64,000 nucleotides of DNA from assembly GCF_039621805.1 (NCBI RefSeq), contig NZ_CP155074.1, positions 372,001 through 436,000 on the forward strand, in the 5' to 3' direction. Source of the DNA: Paraburkholderia sp. PREW-6R. Lineage in GTDB: Bacteria > Pseudomonadota > Gammaproteobacteria > Burkholderiales > Burkholderiaceae. This document shows positions 26,938-36,000 of this stretch, piece by piece. How positions within the stretch are numbered: the first letter of the stretch is position 1; each line of letters begins with the position of its first letter. Below the pieces are notes generated by a model. It made no database searches, was not told where the DNA came from, and saw only the letters and a list, made by a program, of their open reading frames with translations. A program made the position numbers and the translations under genes.

Positions 26938-27360
26938 ATGGATGTGCAATTCGACGACGACTGTTTTGCGATTCGCCAGGCCGCACGGTTTGTATCGCAG
27001 CTATACGATCGGCACCTTGCGAACGTCGGACTTACCATCACACAGTTTTCGTTGCTGTCCCGCTTGAGACGGTGCGGACCGATGACGATGCGGCAACTCA
27101 CCGAAGCCATGCGCATGCAGCGTACTTCGCTGGTGCGCACGATTCAGCCGCTGCGCCGCAACGGCCTCGTGTCGAGCGAGTCGCTTGGTGCGGACGCAAG
27201 GGCGCTATCGATCTCGATCACGGATGAAGGCGAAGCGCGCCTGAGCGAAGGGCGAAAGCACTGGCACGCAGCGCAAGCGGAATTCGAGCACAAGTTCGGC
27301 GAACGGCGTGCAGCAGCCCTGCGCGGAGAACTATTCGCCATGACACGTGATTCGGTCTGA
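26938..27360 (+). CDS. MarR family regulator 2
   Basis: A 140-residue paralogue of the preceding protein (MDVQFDDDCFAIRQAARFVSQLYDRHL, HTH with TMRQLTEAMRMQRTSLVRTIQPLRRNGLV). ATG 26938 is chosen over ATG 26917 because AGGAAG at 26924-26929 is 8 bases upstream and the shorter protein aligns end to end with paralogue 1; the longer start would sit 2 bases after the operator. It lies 86 bases before the efflux operon. Two tandem paralogues sharing one operator sequence suggest cross-regulation or heterodimers. Confidence 0.9.
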   Translation: MDVQFDDDCFAIRQAARFVSQLYDRHLANVGLTITQFSLLSRLRRCGPMTMRQLTEAMRMQRTSLVRTIQPLRRNGLVSSESLGADARALSISITDEGEARLSEGRKHWHAAQAEFEHKFGERRAAALRGELFAMTRDSV

Positions 27361-27423
27361 TCTCAGACCCAAGACCGGAGTTCGACCGGCGCGTTCACAG
27401 TGCCGTTTTTTTTAACGTAACCA

Positions 27424-27435
27424 GTGCATACGCAC
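27424..27435. promoter_or_regulatory. MarR-type operator upstream of the efflux operon
   Basis: GTGCATACGCAC is a perfect palindrome with central TACG-type variation, ending 11 bases before the emrA-like start. It is the third copy of the core seen at 26405 and 26903. Confidence 0.65.
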
Positions 27436-27446
27436 ATACCGACACC

Positions 27447-28547
27447 ATGTCCACTACACCCTCGACCGTCGCGCCGCCGAGCGCGGCGAACTCTGCGAAA
27501 GCGGCCCGGCGCATCCCGTGGATGCTGCTCGCAATCATGACGGTAGTCGCGGTGCTGGCGTTGGCCGCGACGTACTGGTTCTTCGTCGGCCGCTTTGTCG
27601 AATCGACGGATGACGCCTATGTGGGCGGCGATGTCACGGTGATGGCGCCGAAGGTGAATGGCTTCGTAACGGATGTGCTCGTGCATGACAACCAGTTCGT
27701 GCACGCGAATCAGGTGCTGATCCGGCTGGATGCACGCGACTATGATGCGCGACTTGCGCAAGCTACTGCCGAAGTGGAAAGCGCGCAGGCGGCGGTAACC
27801 GAGCTGGAGGCGAGGAAATCGCTTCAGCTTGCGACGATCAACGAGCAGGCCGCCGAGGTGCGTGCGTCCGGCGCCGAACTGACTCGCAGTGCGGCCGACC
27901 AGACACGTTACCGCGAACTGGTGAAAGACGAGGCGGTGTCGAACCAGGTCGTCGAGAAAGCCGACGCGGATCTGATCAAGGCACGTGCCGCCGTCGATCG
28001 CAGCGGCGCGGCGCTGATCGCTGCGCAGCGACAGATCTCGGTGCTCGACGCGCAGATCGGCGATGCGAAGGCGCGTATCGCCACCGCGCAGGCCGCCCAA
28101 CGCGTTGCGGCGTTGAACGTGGAATACACGACGATCCGCTCGCCGATCGACGGCTATGTGGGAAATCGCACGGCGCGTGTCGGTCTGCTCGCTAATGTCG
28201 GCGTGTCGCTGCTTACGGTCGTGCCCGCGAGCGGACTCTGGATCGACGCAAACTTCAAGGAAGACCAGTTGAAGAAGATGCGCGTGGGCGATAGCGTCGA
28301 CGTGAATCTCGACGCTTCGAGCAAACAGATGCATGGCGTGGTGGAAAGTCTTGCGCCCGCAACCGGCGCAACCTTCAGCGTGTTGCCCGCGGAAAACGCC
28401 ACGGGCAACTTTACCAAGATCGTGCAGCGCGTACCGGTGCGCGTGCATCTCGATGTGCCAAAGGACATGCAACGCGTGTTGCGTCCGGGCCTCTCGGCAA
28501 CAGTCAAAGTGCATCTCGGCAGCGATAACGCGCCAGCACGCGGATAA
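27447..28547 (+). CDS. EmrA-like membrane fusion protein of a drug efflux pump
   Basis: A 366-residue adaptor with an N-terminal cytoplasmic stretch, one membrane helix (IPWMLLAIMTVVAVLALAATYWFF) and the EmrA/HlyD signature FVESTDDAYVGGDVTVMAPKVNGFV. A coiled coil spans roughly residues 100-215 and the second lipoyl half is YTTIRSPIDGYVGNRTARVG. It is cotranscribed with an EmrB-type transporter (9-base gap) and an outer-membrane factor, forming a tripartite pump. MarR control is inferred from the operator in front. Confidence 0.92.
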   Translation: MSTTPSTVAPPSAANSAKAARRIPWMLLAIMTVVAVLALAATYWFFVGRFVESTDDAYVGGDVTVMAPKVNGFVTDVLVHDNQFVHANQVLIRLDARDYDARLAQATAEVESAQAAVTELEARKSLQLATINEQAAEVRASGAELTRSAADQTRYRELVKDEAVSNQVVEKADADLIKARAAVDRSGAALIAAQRQISVLDAQIGDAKARIATAQAAQRVAALNVEYTTIRSPIDGYVGNRTARVGLLANVGVSLLTVVPASGLWIDANFKEDQLKKMRVGDSVDVNLDASSKQMHGVVESLAPATGATFSVLPAENATGNFTKIVQRVPVRVHLDVPKDMQRVLRPGLSATVKVHLGSDNAPARG

Positions 28548-28556
28548 GGGCCGATC

Positions 28557-30131
28557 ATGACGACACAGGTTCTCGCCAATCCGGCCGACTTGCCGACGCG
28601 AACCAAGGTTCTCGCGTTCACGCTGATGTGCGTCGGCTTCTTCATGGCAACACTCGATATCCAGATCGTCGCGTCGTCGCTCAAGGATATTGGAGGGGGT
28701 CTCTCCGCAAGCCAGGATGAACTGTCGTGGGTCCAGACGTCCTATCTGATTGCCGAAATCCTGGTGATTCCCATGTCCGGCTGGCTCACCCGCGTATTTT
28801 CCACGCGCTGGGTGTTTGCGTTTTCGGCGCTCGGCTTTACGGTGACAAGCATGTTGTGCGGTCTCGCATGGGACATCAACTCGATGATCCTGTTCCGCGG
28901 ACTGCAGGGCGCGCTCGGCGCCGCGATGATCCCAACGGTATTCACCACGGCTTTCGTGCTGTTCCCCGGCAAACAACGTTTGATCGCATCCACCACCATT
29001 AGCGCGCTCGCCACGCTGGCCCCGACCGTGGGCCCGGTGATTGGTGGCTGGATCACGTCGCAATGGTCGTGGCATTGGCTGTTCTATCTGAACCTCGTCC
29101 CCGGCGTAGTGGTCACGCTGATGGTGCCGAAATACGTGCACTTCGACAAAGCCGATGTGTCGCTGCTGAAATCGGGTGATTACATCGGGATTCTGTTGAT
29201 GTCGGGCTTTCTCGGCTGCCTCGAATACGTGCTCGAAGAAGGGCCGCGCAAAAACTGGTTCGGCGACGACGTGATTCTGACGTGCACATGGATCACGGCC
29301 ATTTGCGGTTTCCTGTTTCTCGTGCATGCATTTACCGCGAAGCAACCGATCGTCGATTTGCGCGCGCTGGCGATCCGCAATTTCGGCATTGGCAGCCTGC
29401 TGTCGTTCATTACGGGCATCGGCATTTTCTGCGCGGTGTTTCTTACGCCAGTGTTTTTGTCCCGCGTGCGTGGCTTCGATTCCTTGCAGATCGGCGTGGC
29501 GTTGTTATCGGTCGGGTGTTTTCAACTTGCGGCGATGGTGGCTTATTCGATCGTTGCGCGCTTTATCGACATGCGGATTCTGCTGGTTTTCGGGCTGCTG
29601 CTGTTCGGGGTTGGCTGTTACCTGTATGTGCCGCTGACGAGTCAATGGGGCTGGCAGCAGCTGTTGATTCCGCAGGCATTGCGCGGCATCGGCCAGCAGT
29701 TCTGTATTCCGCCGATCGTCACGATGGCGCTGGGTTCATTGCCCATGTCGAGGCTTCGCTCCGCAAGTGGCCTGTTCAATCTGATGCGAAATCTCGGCGG
29801 CGCCATCGGTATTGCCGTGAGCAGCACGATGCTCAATGACCGGCTGAATCTGCATTACGAACGTCTGGATGAGCATCTGAACGTGGGACGGCCTGTTGTC
29901 GATTCGATTCTGCAGCAGCAAAGCGCCCATTTCGCGGCAGTAGGCGGCGGCATGCTGAACGCGGCCAACGCGGGCATTGGCGAATTGCATGCGCTGCTGA
30001 TGCGCGAAGCGCTCGTGCTCACGTTCTCCGATACGTTTTTTGCGCTGTCGCTCTGTTTTCTGGTCGGCCTGCTTAGCGTGCTGTTCTCGCGTCCGTTCGG
30101 CAACACCGCGCCGCCGCCGGATGCGCATTGA
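28557..30131 (+). CDS. DHA2 (EmrB/QacA) family multidrug transporter
   Basis: A 524-residue major facilitator protein with about 14 membrane segments. The N-terminal FFMATLDIQIVASSLKDIGGGL and WVQTSYLIAEILVIPMSGWL are the DHA2 signatures, and LSALATLAPTVGPVIGGWI-like motif C (ATLAPTVGPVIGGW) marks a drug/proton antiporter. It is the inner-membrane engine of the pump and is followed 10 bases later by the outer-membrane factor. Substrates unknown. Confidence 0.93.
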   Translation: MTTQVLANPADLPTRTKVLAFTLMCVGFFMATLDIQIVASSLKDIGGGLSASQDELSWVQTSYLIAEILVIPMSGWLTRVFSTRWVFAFSALGFTVTSMLCGLAWDINSMILFRGLQGALGAAMIPTVFTTAFVLFPGKQRLIASTTISALATLAPTVGPVIGGWITSQWSWHWLFYLNLVPGVVVTLMVPKYVHFDKADVSLLKSGDYIGILLMSGFLGCLEYVLEEGPRKNWFGDDVILTCTWITAICGFLFLVHAFTAKQPIVDLRALAIRNFGIGSLLSFITGIGIFCAVFLTPVFLSRVRGFDSLQIGVALLSVGCFQLAAMVAYSIVARFIDMRILLVFGLLLFGVGCYLYVPLTSQWGWQQLLIPQALRGIGQQFCIPPIVTMALGSLPMSRLRSASGLFNLMRNLGGAIGIAVSSTMLNDRLNLHYERLDEHLNVGRPVVDSILQQQSAHFAAVGGGMLNAANAGIGELHALLMREALVLTFSDTFFALSLCFLVGLLSVLFSRPFGNTAPPPDAH

Positions 30132-30141
30132 GGAATTGAAC

Positions 30142-31575
30142 ATGAAACCCCTGATACTCAAAGTACTGGCCGGCGCAGCGTGGCTGACGCTCGCCGCGTG
30201 TGCGGTGCAGCCGGAGACGCATGCAAATCTGCCGCAGACAGTCAGGACGGTCGCGCCGTCAGCGTGGAGCGTGGATGCGCCACAAGACAGCGTCAGCGCC
30301 GATGCGTGGTGGGCGCAATTCGGCGACCCGGTGATGCATCAACTCGTCGAATCGGTTTTGACCGGCAATCTCGACGTGCAGGCAGCCGTTGAGCGGGTGA
30401 AGCAGGCGCAGGATCTGGCGACGCAAAACCGCGCGGCGCTGCTGCCCGAACTGGACGCCAGCGCCACCGCGTCCGATTCCCGGCAGAACATCCCGCCGCC
30501 GCTCGGGTATGTGCGTCAGGCGGGCGTGGGTTTGACCGCAAGCTGGACGCCGGACGTGTTCGGCGGCGAACGCCTCGCGGTTCTCGCTGCGCAGGCGCAG
30601 GTGTCGGGGCGTCAGGCAGCGTTGAACCAGGTGCGGCTCGCATTCGCAGCGAATACGGCGGCGGCGTACATCGATCTGCGCTGGGCGCAGGCGCAGTTGC
30701 AGATTCTGAGTGACAACGAGCAGATCCGCGCGCGGGCGCTGAAGCTCACGCAGCAGCGGTTGCATTACGGACTGTCGACACAGCTCGACGTGGCGCGCGC
30801 ACAGAACCAGTTGCAGGACTTGCAGGCGCAGATTCCGCGCATGCAGTCGATCGTTCAGCATCAATTGAGTCTGATTGCCGTGTACTCGGGGCGCACGCCG
30901 GAAAGCGTGGATAGCCTGCTGCTCGCCAACGTGCGCGAGATTCCGGTTCCCGCGCAGAGCGTGCCGCAAACGATGCCCTCGGACGCGCTCCTGCAGCGGC
31001 CCGACGTGCGTACCGCTTACGCGACGGTCGAGCAGCGCGCGGCCGAAGTCGGCGTTTCCAGAGCGCAGCGTTATCCGCAGTTCCGCATCAATCTTGCCGA
31101 TGGTCTGCTCGCCTCGTCGTATCTCGGTTTGCCGACGCTTACCGACAATCTCTTCAGCGCCGCTCTGAATGCAACGAGTCCGATCTTCAACGCGGGCCGC
31201 ATCACTGCGAATATCGACGCGAGCGAGAGCCGCATGCGCGAATCGCAGCTCGGTTTGCAACAGACCCTGTTGCAGGCGCTCAAGGAAATCGAGGACAACC
31301 GCAGCGACCTGATAAGCGGCGCCACCCAGGTGCAACGTCTGGGCGGCGCGCTGGATGCATCCGGTCACGCGCTGCGACTGTCAACAGAGCTTTATAAAGG
31401 CGGTGCGTCGAGTTTTCTCGACGTTCTGGCCGCGCAGGAGGCCTATCTGCTTGACTCGGAATCGCTGAATCAGGCGAGGCGCGAACACGCGCTCGCGGCG
31501 GTCGCGTTGTACCGGTCGCTCGGTGGCGGCTGGGACGTGCCCGGCACAGTCACGGCCGTATCGTCGGCTAACTGA
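30142..31575 (+). CDS. NodT-type outer-membrane efflux lipoprotein
   Basis: A 477-residue outer-membrane factor. The lipobox LAAC places the lipidated Cys at 20. WWAQFGDPVMHQLVESVLTGNLDVQAAVERV and the second repeat RQAALNQVRLAFAANTAAAYIDLRWAQAQL are typical of NodT/OprM proteins, with LLQRPDVRTAYATVEQRAAEVGVSRAQRYPQF in the middle. GAGGA at 30130-30134 gives the start. It completes the EmrAB-like pump. Confidence 0.93.
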   Translation: MKPLILKVLAGAAWLTLAACAVQPETHANLPQTVRTVAPSAWSVDAPQDSVSADAWWAQFGDPVMHQLVESVLTGNLDVQAAVERVKQAQDLATQNRAALLPELDASATASDSRQNIPPPLGYVRQAGVGLTASWTPDVFGGERLAVLAAQAQVSGRQAALNQVRLAFAANTAAAYIDLRWAQAQLQILSDNEQIRARALKLTQQRLHYGLSTQLDVARAQNQLQDLQAQIPRMQSIVQHQLSLIAVYSGRTPESVDSLLLANVREIPVPAQSVPQTMPSDALLQRPDVRTAYATVEQRAAEVGVSRAQRYPQFRINLADGLLASSYLGLPTLTDNLFSAALNATSPIFNAGRITANIDASESRMRESQLGLQQTLLQALKEIEDNRSDLISGATQVQRLGGALDASGHALRLSTELYKGGASSFLDVLAAQEAYLLDSESLNQARREHALAAVALYRSLGGGWDVPGTVTAVSSAN

Positions 31576-31621
31576 AGCGCGGCCGCAGACAGGCAAGCGA
31601 TCGACCTTGTGGAGAGAAGCG

Positions 31622-32806
31622 ATGAGTACACGAGAAGTAGTGATCTGCAACCCAGTGAGAACGCCGATCGGCGCGTTTGGCGGCTCGCTGAAAGATGTGC
31701 CCGCAACGGATCTCGGCGCAGTGGTCGTGCGGGAGACGCTGCGCCGCAGCGGGCTCGACCCGGCGGCGCTGTCATCGGTCGTGATGGGCAACGTGGTCCA
31801 GGCCGGCAACAAAATGAACCCGGCCCGCCAGGCGGCGATTGGCGGCGGCGTGCCGGTGGCGGTGCCGGCGCTGACGGTCAACCGCGTGTGCGGGTCGGGC
31901 GCGCAGGCGGTAGCTTCGGCGGCACAGGAGATCCTGCTCGGTCTCGGTGACGTGGCCGTGGCGGGCGGCATGGAGAACATGGACCGCGCGCCGTATCTGC
32001 TGGACGGCGGCCGCTGGGGTTATCGGATGGGCAGCGCGCAGATTCACGACAGCCTGCTGCGCGACGGCCTGAACGACGCGTTTTCCGGCGAGCACTCGGG
32101 CTGGCATACGGAAGATCTCGTGACGCAGTTCGACATGACGCGCGAAGCGCAGGACCGTTGGGCCGCGCGTTCGCAGCAGCGGTTTGCGCAGGCGCAAGCG
32201 CGCGGCGATTTCGACGCGGAAATGGTGAGCGTCGAGACGCAAGGGCGCAAGGGTCCGCAACGGTTCGAGCGCGACGAGCAGCCGCGCCCCGACACCACCG
32301 TCGAGACACTGGCAAAGCTGCGACCTGCGTTTCGTCCGGACGGCACGATCACGGCGGGCAATGCGCCGGGGTTGAACAGCGGCGCGGCGGCGATGCTGAT
32401 CGCCGAGCGCGGCTTCGCGCAAGCGCGCGGCATCGAGCCGTTCGCTCGCCTCGTGGCCTATGGCGTCGCGGCAGTCGAGCCCAGCCTGTTCGGCCTTGGC
32501 CCCGTGCCGGCCGTTCAGATGGCATTGGCGCGAGCCGGCTGGCAACTGAAAGACGTGGAGCGCTTCGAGATCAATGAGGCGTTTGCCGCAGTGCCGATCG
32601 CAGTGGCAAAACGGCTTGGCATTGCGGATGAGCTGATCAACGTACAGGGCGGTGCGATTGCGCATGGTCATCCGATTGGCGCGACCGGTGCGGTGCTGAC
32701 CACGCGGCTGTTGCATTCGATGCGGCGTGACGGCATTCAACGCGGCATGGTGACATTGTGCATTGGCGGCGGTCAGGGGATTGCGCTGGCGTTGGAACTC
32801 GTGTGA
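31622..32806 (+). CDS. Acetyl-CoA acyltransferase (thiolase)
   Basis: A 394-residue thiolase II family enzyme, condensing or cleaving acyl-CoA with CoA in the cytoplasm. Catalytic residues are visible: nucleophile C90 (TVNRVCGSGAQ), the His in GGAIAHGHPIGATGA and the second Cys in TLCIGGGQG; NEAFA is also present. ATG 31622 follows a GGAG-type site. A PhaA/BktB-like role in PHA precursor supply and a role in fatty or aromatic acid breakdown are both possible; neighbours do not decide. Confidence 0.93.
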   Translation: MSTREVVICNPVRTPIGAFGGSLKDVPATDLGAVVVRETLRRSGLDPAALSSVVMGNVVQAGNKMNPARQAAIGGGVPVAVPALTVNRVCGSGAQAVASAAQEILLGLGDVAVAGGMENMDRAPYLLDGGRWGYRMGSAQIHDSLLRDGLNDAFSGEHSGWHTEDLVTQFDMTREAQDRWAARSQQRFAQAQARGDFDAEMVSVETQGRKGPQRFERDEQPRPDTTVETLAKLRPAFRPDGTITAGNAPGLNSGAAAMLIAERGFAQARGIEPFARLVAYGVAAVEPSLFGLGPVPAVQMALARAGWQLKDVERFEINEAFAAVPIAVAKRLGIADELINVQGGAIAHGHPIGATGAVLTTRLLHSMRRDGIQRGMVTLCIGGGQGIALALELV

Positions 32807-33011
32807 GCGCGCCGACGCCGCCTTAAAGTCTTTCCGCCTTGCATCGCTTTCGTTTAGCATCGGTGCCACTGTCACATGAAGATCAGCAGACATGGCACTG
32901 ATCGCTCGAAGTCTGTTGATAGTGCAGTCCCGTGCGCGGTGCTCCCGAATCTGATGAGCGCCGCGCTTGCATGGCATGTCGATGACGCTGCATTGAAGCG
33001 AGGGTGGCTGG

Positions 33012-33401
33012 ATGAACATGGAAGAACTGCTGGAACGCGCGGGTGTTGCGCGGGAAAAGGCGTACGCGCCGTACTCCACATTCAGCGTGGGCGCCGCGTT
33101 GCTGACTCAGGACGGCAAGGTTTTCGACGGGTGCAATGTCGAGAATGCGTCCTATGGTCTGTGCAATTGTGCGGAACGTACCGCGTTTTTCAGTGCGATT
33201 GCCGCGGGCTATCGGCGCGACCAGTTCGCCGCGTTAGCCGTGATTGGCGACACCGACGGTCCCATCGCGCCGTGCGGTGCATGCCGCCAGGTGATCATCG
33301 AGCTGGGCGGCCCGGAGTTGGCCGTCCGCCTCGGCAATCTTCACGGCGCGACACGCGACACCACCGCGGCTGAACTACTGCCGCACGCGTTCTATCTATG
33401 A
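33012..33401 (+). CDS. cdd: Cytidine deaminase
   Basis: A 129-residue homotetramer-type enzyme that deaminates cytidine and deoxycytidine to uridine and deoxyuridine. The zinc site is complete: C53 with catalytic Glu55 in NCAERTAFF and C88/C91 in PCGACRQ. The YAPYSTFSVGAALLT and GCNVENASYG substrate motifs are present. Its stop overlaps the start of a nucleoside hydrolase gene (ATGA), making a pyrimidine salvage pair. The 205 bases before it hold no supported gene. Confidence 0.95.
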   Translation: MNMEELLERAGVAREKAYAPYSTFSVGAALLTQDGKVFDGCNVENASYGLCNCAERTAFFSAIAAGYRRDQFAALAVIGDTDGPIAPCGACRQVIIELGGPELAVRLGNLHGATRDTTAAELLPHAFYL

Positions 33402-34363
33402 GCATGCACAGGGTCATCTACGACACCGATCCCGGCGTGGACGACGCGATGGCGCTCGTCTTCCAGGCACTGCATCCGGACATCGAATTGCTGGGCCTCA
33501 CGAGCGTGTTCGGCAACGCCACGATTGAAACCACCACGCGCAACGCGCGCTTTCTTGCTGGCCGGTTTGCGCGAGGCGTGCCGGTTGCGCAAGGTGCGGG
33601 GGCGCCGCTCAAACGGGCCGCGCCCGAACCGCTCGCGTGGATTCATGGGGACAACGGCCTCGGCAACATCACGCTCGATTCTGCCGACGTAGCGCCACTC
33701 GACCCGCGTCCGGCTCACCGGTTCATCATCGACACGGTGCGCGCGCATCCGGACGAAGTCACGCTGATCGCCGTGGGGCCGCTCACGAATCTGGCGCTCG
33801 CGCTCGCGGACGATCCACAGGTCGCGTCGCTCGTCAAACAGGTGGTGATCATGGGCGGCGCGTTCGGCACTAACGGCGTGCTCGGCAACGTCACGCCCGC
33901 GGCGGAAGCAAACATGCTCGGCGATCCGGACGCCGCCGACGCCGTCTTCGGCGCGCATTGGCCGGTGACGATCGTCGGTCTCGATGTCACGCAGCGCACG
34001 ATCATGAGCCATGCCTATCTGGCGTCGGTTCGCGACCGCGGCGGCGCGGCGGGCCAGTTCGTATGGGATGTGTCGCGGCACTATGAAGCGTTTCACGAGC
34101 AAAGCGCACAATTGGCGGGGATCTACGTGCACGATTCGTCCGCAGTGGCTTATGTGCTGGCGCCGCATCTCTATTCGACCCGCAGCGGCCCGGTGCGGGT
34201 TCTGACGGATGGCATGGCCGTGGGACAAAGCATCCAGAAGCCGTCCAGCATGCCTGTCCCCGCGCCGGATTGGGACGGCCGACCGGAATGCAACGTATGT
34301 CTCGACGTTGACGTGCCGGGCATGCTTGCGCTTTACGAGCGCACCGTTTGCGGTGAGCTTTAA
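33398..34363 (+). CDS. Inosine/uridine-preferring nucleoside hydrolase
   Basis: A 321-residue hydrolase that splits ribonucleosides to base and ribose. The N-terminal YDTDPGVDDAMAL supplies the calcium-binding aspartates (D11, D15, D16), and VGPLTNLALAL, VVIMGGAFG and NMLGDPDAADAVF are family motifs. It is translationally coupled to cdd, so cytidine would be deaminated to uridine and then cleaved to uracil. It could be RihA/B-like or a purine-active homologue; the exact preference is not readable. Confidence 0.93.
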   Translation: MSMHRVIYDTDPGVDDAMALVFQALHPDIELLGLTSVFGNATIETTTRNARFLAGRFARGVPVAQGAGAPLKRAAPEPLAWIHGDNGLGNITLDSADVAPLDPRPAHRFIIDTVRAHPDEVTLIAVGPLTNLALALADDPQVASLVKQVVIMGGAFGTNGVLGNVTPAAEANMLGDPDAADAVFGAHWPVTIVGLDVTQRTIMSHAYLASVRDRGGAAGQFVWDVSRHYEAFHEQSAQLAGIYVHDSSAVAYVLAPHLYSTRSGPVRVLTDGMAVGQSIQKPSSMPVPAPDWDGRPECNVCLDVDVPGMLALYERTVCGEL

Positions 34364-34579
34364 GCAGCCACAAGGTGACGATGCAAAAGAGGCCAGGAGC
34401 GCAGGGTCCGGGATTGATCTGACGTGACACACGTTGCGTTGCAACATGCAATGCGGCGGGGCGCGGCGCTGTCGGCCGCCAATCTTTGCTACATTGCTGC
34501 ACACGCACTGCGCACGCGTCAGCATGTCTTTTTCGCCGCGGCGCGGCCAGCGCGAACGCTATTCATCAAGAGGTCAGAG

Positions 34580-35515
34580 ATGCGAATTCTAGTGGTAGGG
34601 GCGGGCGCCGTAGGTGGCTATTTCGGCGGACGGCTCGCCGAGGCGGGACGGGACGTGACGTTCCTCGTGCGGCCGGGACGAGCGAAGAAACTCGAGCAGG
34701 ACGGTCTGGTCATTCACAGCGCGCGCGGCGACTTCACGCTGCGCGACGTGAAGACGATTCTTGCCGGCGTGAAGGCCGAGCCGTTCGATCTCGTGTTGCT
34801 CAGTTGCAAAGCCTATAGTCTCGACGACGCAATCGACTCGTTTGCGCCGTTGGTCGGCGAATCGACGATGATTCTGCCGATGCTCAACGGCATGCGCCAT
34901 ATCGATGTGCTCACGGAGAAGTTCGGCGCCGCGCGCGTGCTGGGAGGTCAGTGCGTGATTGCCGCGACGCTCAACGCCGAGCAGCAGATCCAGCATCTCA
35001 ATGAGATGCATGCGATCACCTTCGGCGAACTGGAGGGCGGTACATCGGAACGTGTGCAGGCTGTGGCCGGCGTGATGGCGGACGCAAACTTCGATACGCT
35101 GGTGAGCGAAAATATCCTTCTGCGCATGTGGGAAAAGTGGGTGTTCCTGGCCACGCTCGCGGCCAGCACGTGCTTGATGCGCGGTGCGATCGGCGATATT
35201 CTGGCTGCGCCCGACGGCAAGCGTGTGATCGAAAACCTGCTCGGGGAATGCCGGGCGGTCGCCGAGAGCAAAGGCTTCACGATGGGGCCCGACTTCGACG
35301 CGCGCGCTACGCAAACGCTGCTGACGCCGTCGCCGCTTACGGCTTCGATGTTGCGCGACGTCGAAAATCATTCTCACACCGAGGCGGATCACATTCTCGG
35401 CGATCTGATCTCGCGCGGCGGCGACGCGCAAAAGGGCGAGCACGGCCTGTCGCTGCTACGTATCGCCTATAGTCATCTGAAGACGTACGAAGCAAGGCAG
35501 GCCCGCACATCGTGA
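34580..35515 (+). CDS. 2-dehydropantoate 2-reductase family protein
   Basis: A 311-residue PanE/ApbA family NADPH reductase. The Rossmann motif is at the N-terminus (MRILVVGAGAVGGYFGGRLAEAG), with LLSCKAYSLDDAI and MLNGMRHIDVL in the family position and the C-terminal helical domain (LRMWEKWVFLATLAA, SMLRDVENHSHTEADHILG). ATG 34580 is chosen because GAGG at 34570-34573 precedes it; the longer frame adds no family sequence. Family members also reduce other 2-keto acids, so a pantothenate role is not certain. Confidence 0.88.
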   Translation: MRILVVGAGAVGGYFGGRLAEAGRDVTFLVRPGRAKKLEQDGLVIHSARGDFTLRDVKTILAGVKAEPFDLVLLSCKAYSLDDAIDSFAPLVGESTMILPMLNGMRHIDVLTEKFGAARVLGGQCVIAATLNAEQQIQHLNEMHAITFGELEGGTSERVQAVAGVMADANFDTLVSENILLRMWEKWVFLATLAASTCLMRGAIGDILAAPDGKRVIENLLGECRAVAESKGFTMGPDFDARATQTLLTPSPLTASMLRDVENHSHTEADHILGDLISRGGDAQKGEHGLSLLRIAYSHLKTYEARQARTS

Positions 35516-35575
35516 CGTGGGCCGCCCTGGACCAGCGAGCCGGTCTTCACGCAGCCTAACGATCGGAGGTGAAGC

Positions 35576-35875
35576 ATGCCGAGCCCAACCGGATCGGTGC
35601 CCGCTTTAAGCGCCGCGTCGGCCACCGTCTTTTCGATCGGCATTGTTTTTCTCGGCTACTGGGGCATGTATGAGCCTAGTCGATGGCGCGCCGCCGACAA
35701 TGTCGTGTTCGGGTTCGCGCTGCTGGGTTTCGGTTGCCTCGGACTGGTGCCGTGGGTTGTCACGTCACCAGTCGAGGCCGACGGCAACGACAAGCCGGTG
35801 CGCATTGCACGACACATGTTTCTCGCGGGCGTCGCGTCGATCTGGCTCGCGGTGGCGTTGTCCGTGATCTTGTAG
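35576..35875 (+). CDS. Small inner-membrane protein, unknown function
   Basis: A 99-residue protein with three predicted membrane segments (TVFSIGIVFLGYWGMY, VVFGFALLGFGCLGLVPWVV, MFLAGVASIWLAVALSVIL) and a short polar loop. GGAGGTG 9 bases before ATG 35576 is a good ribosome site. I recognise no family. It follows the PanE-like gene by 60 bases and may share its transcript. Confidence 0.7.
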   Translation: MPSPTGSVPALSAASATVFSIGIVFLGYWGMYEPSRWRAADNVVFGFALLGFGCLGLVPWVVTSPVEADGNDKPVRIARHMFLAGVASIWLAVALSVIL

Positions 35876-35920
35876 TGGTACCGCTGCGCGCGCTAATGCC
35901 TACAGCAGAGCAGTACAAAT

Positions 35921-35939
35921 CGCGGCGCGTCACGCCGCG
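35921..35939 (-). terminator. GC hairpin downstream of the OprD gene
   Basis: CGCGGCG and CGCCGCG form a 7-bp stem with a 5-base loop, about 60 bases beyond the minus-strand oprD-like stop. On the minus strand it is followed by ATTTGT, a weak tail. It may end transcription from either side. Confidence 0.35.
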
Positions 35940-36000
35940 GTGAATGCCAGGGTGGCGCCCGGTCTGGATCACCAGACCTGCGGCGCCGCAACCATTCCGG

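Noticed and set aside
27363-29345. 660-residue minus-strand frame
   Set aside because: It is opposite the EmrA/EmrB-like genes, which have clear families and ribosome sites.
32876-33373. 165-residue plus-strand frame over the cytidine deaminase gene
   Set aside because: It overlaps cdd in another frame, and cdd has complete zinc and catalytic motifs.
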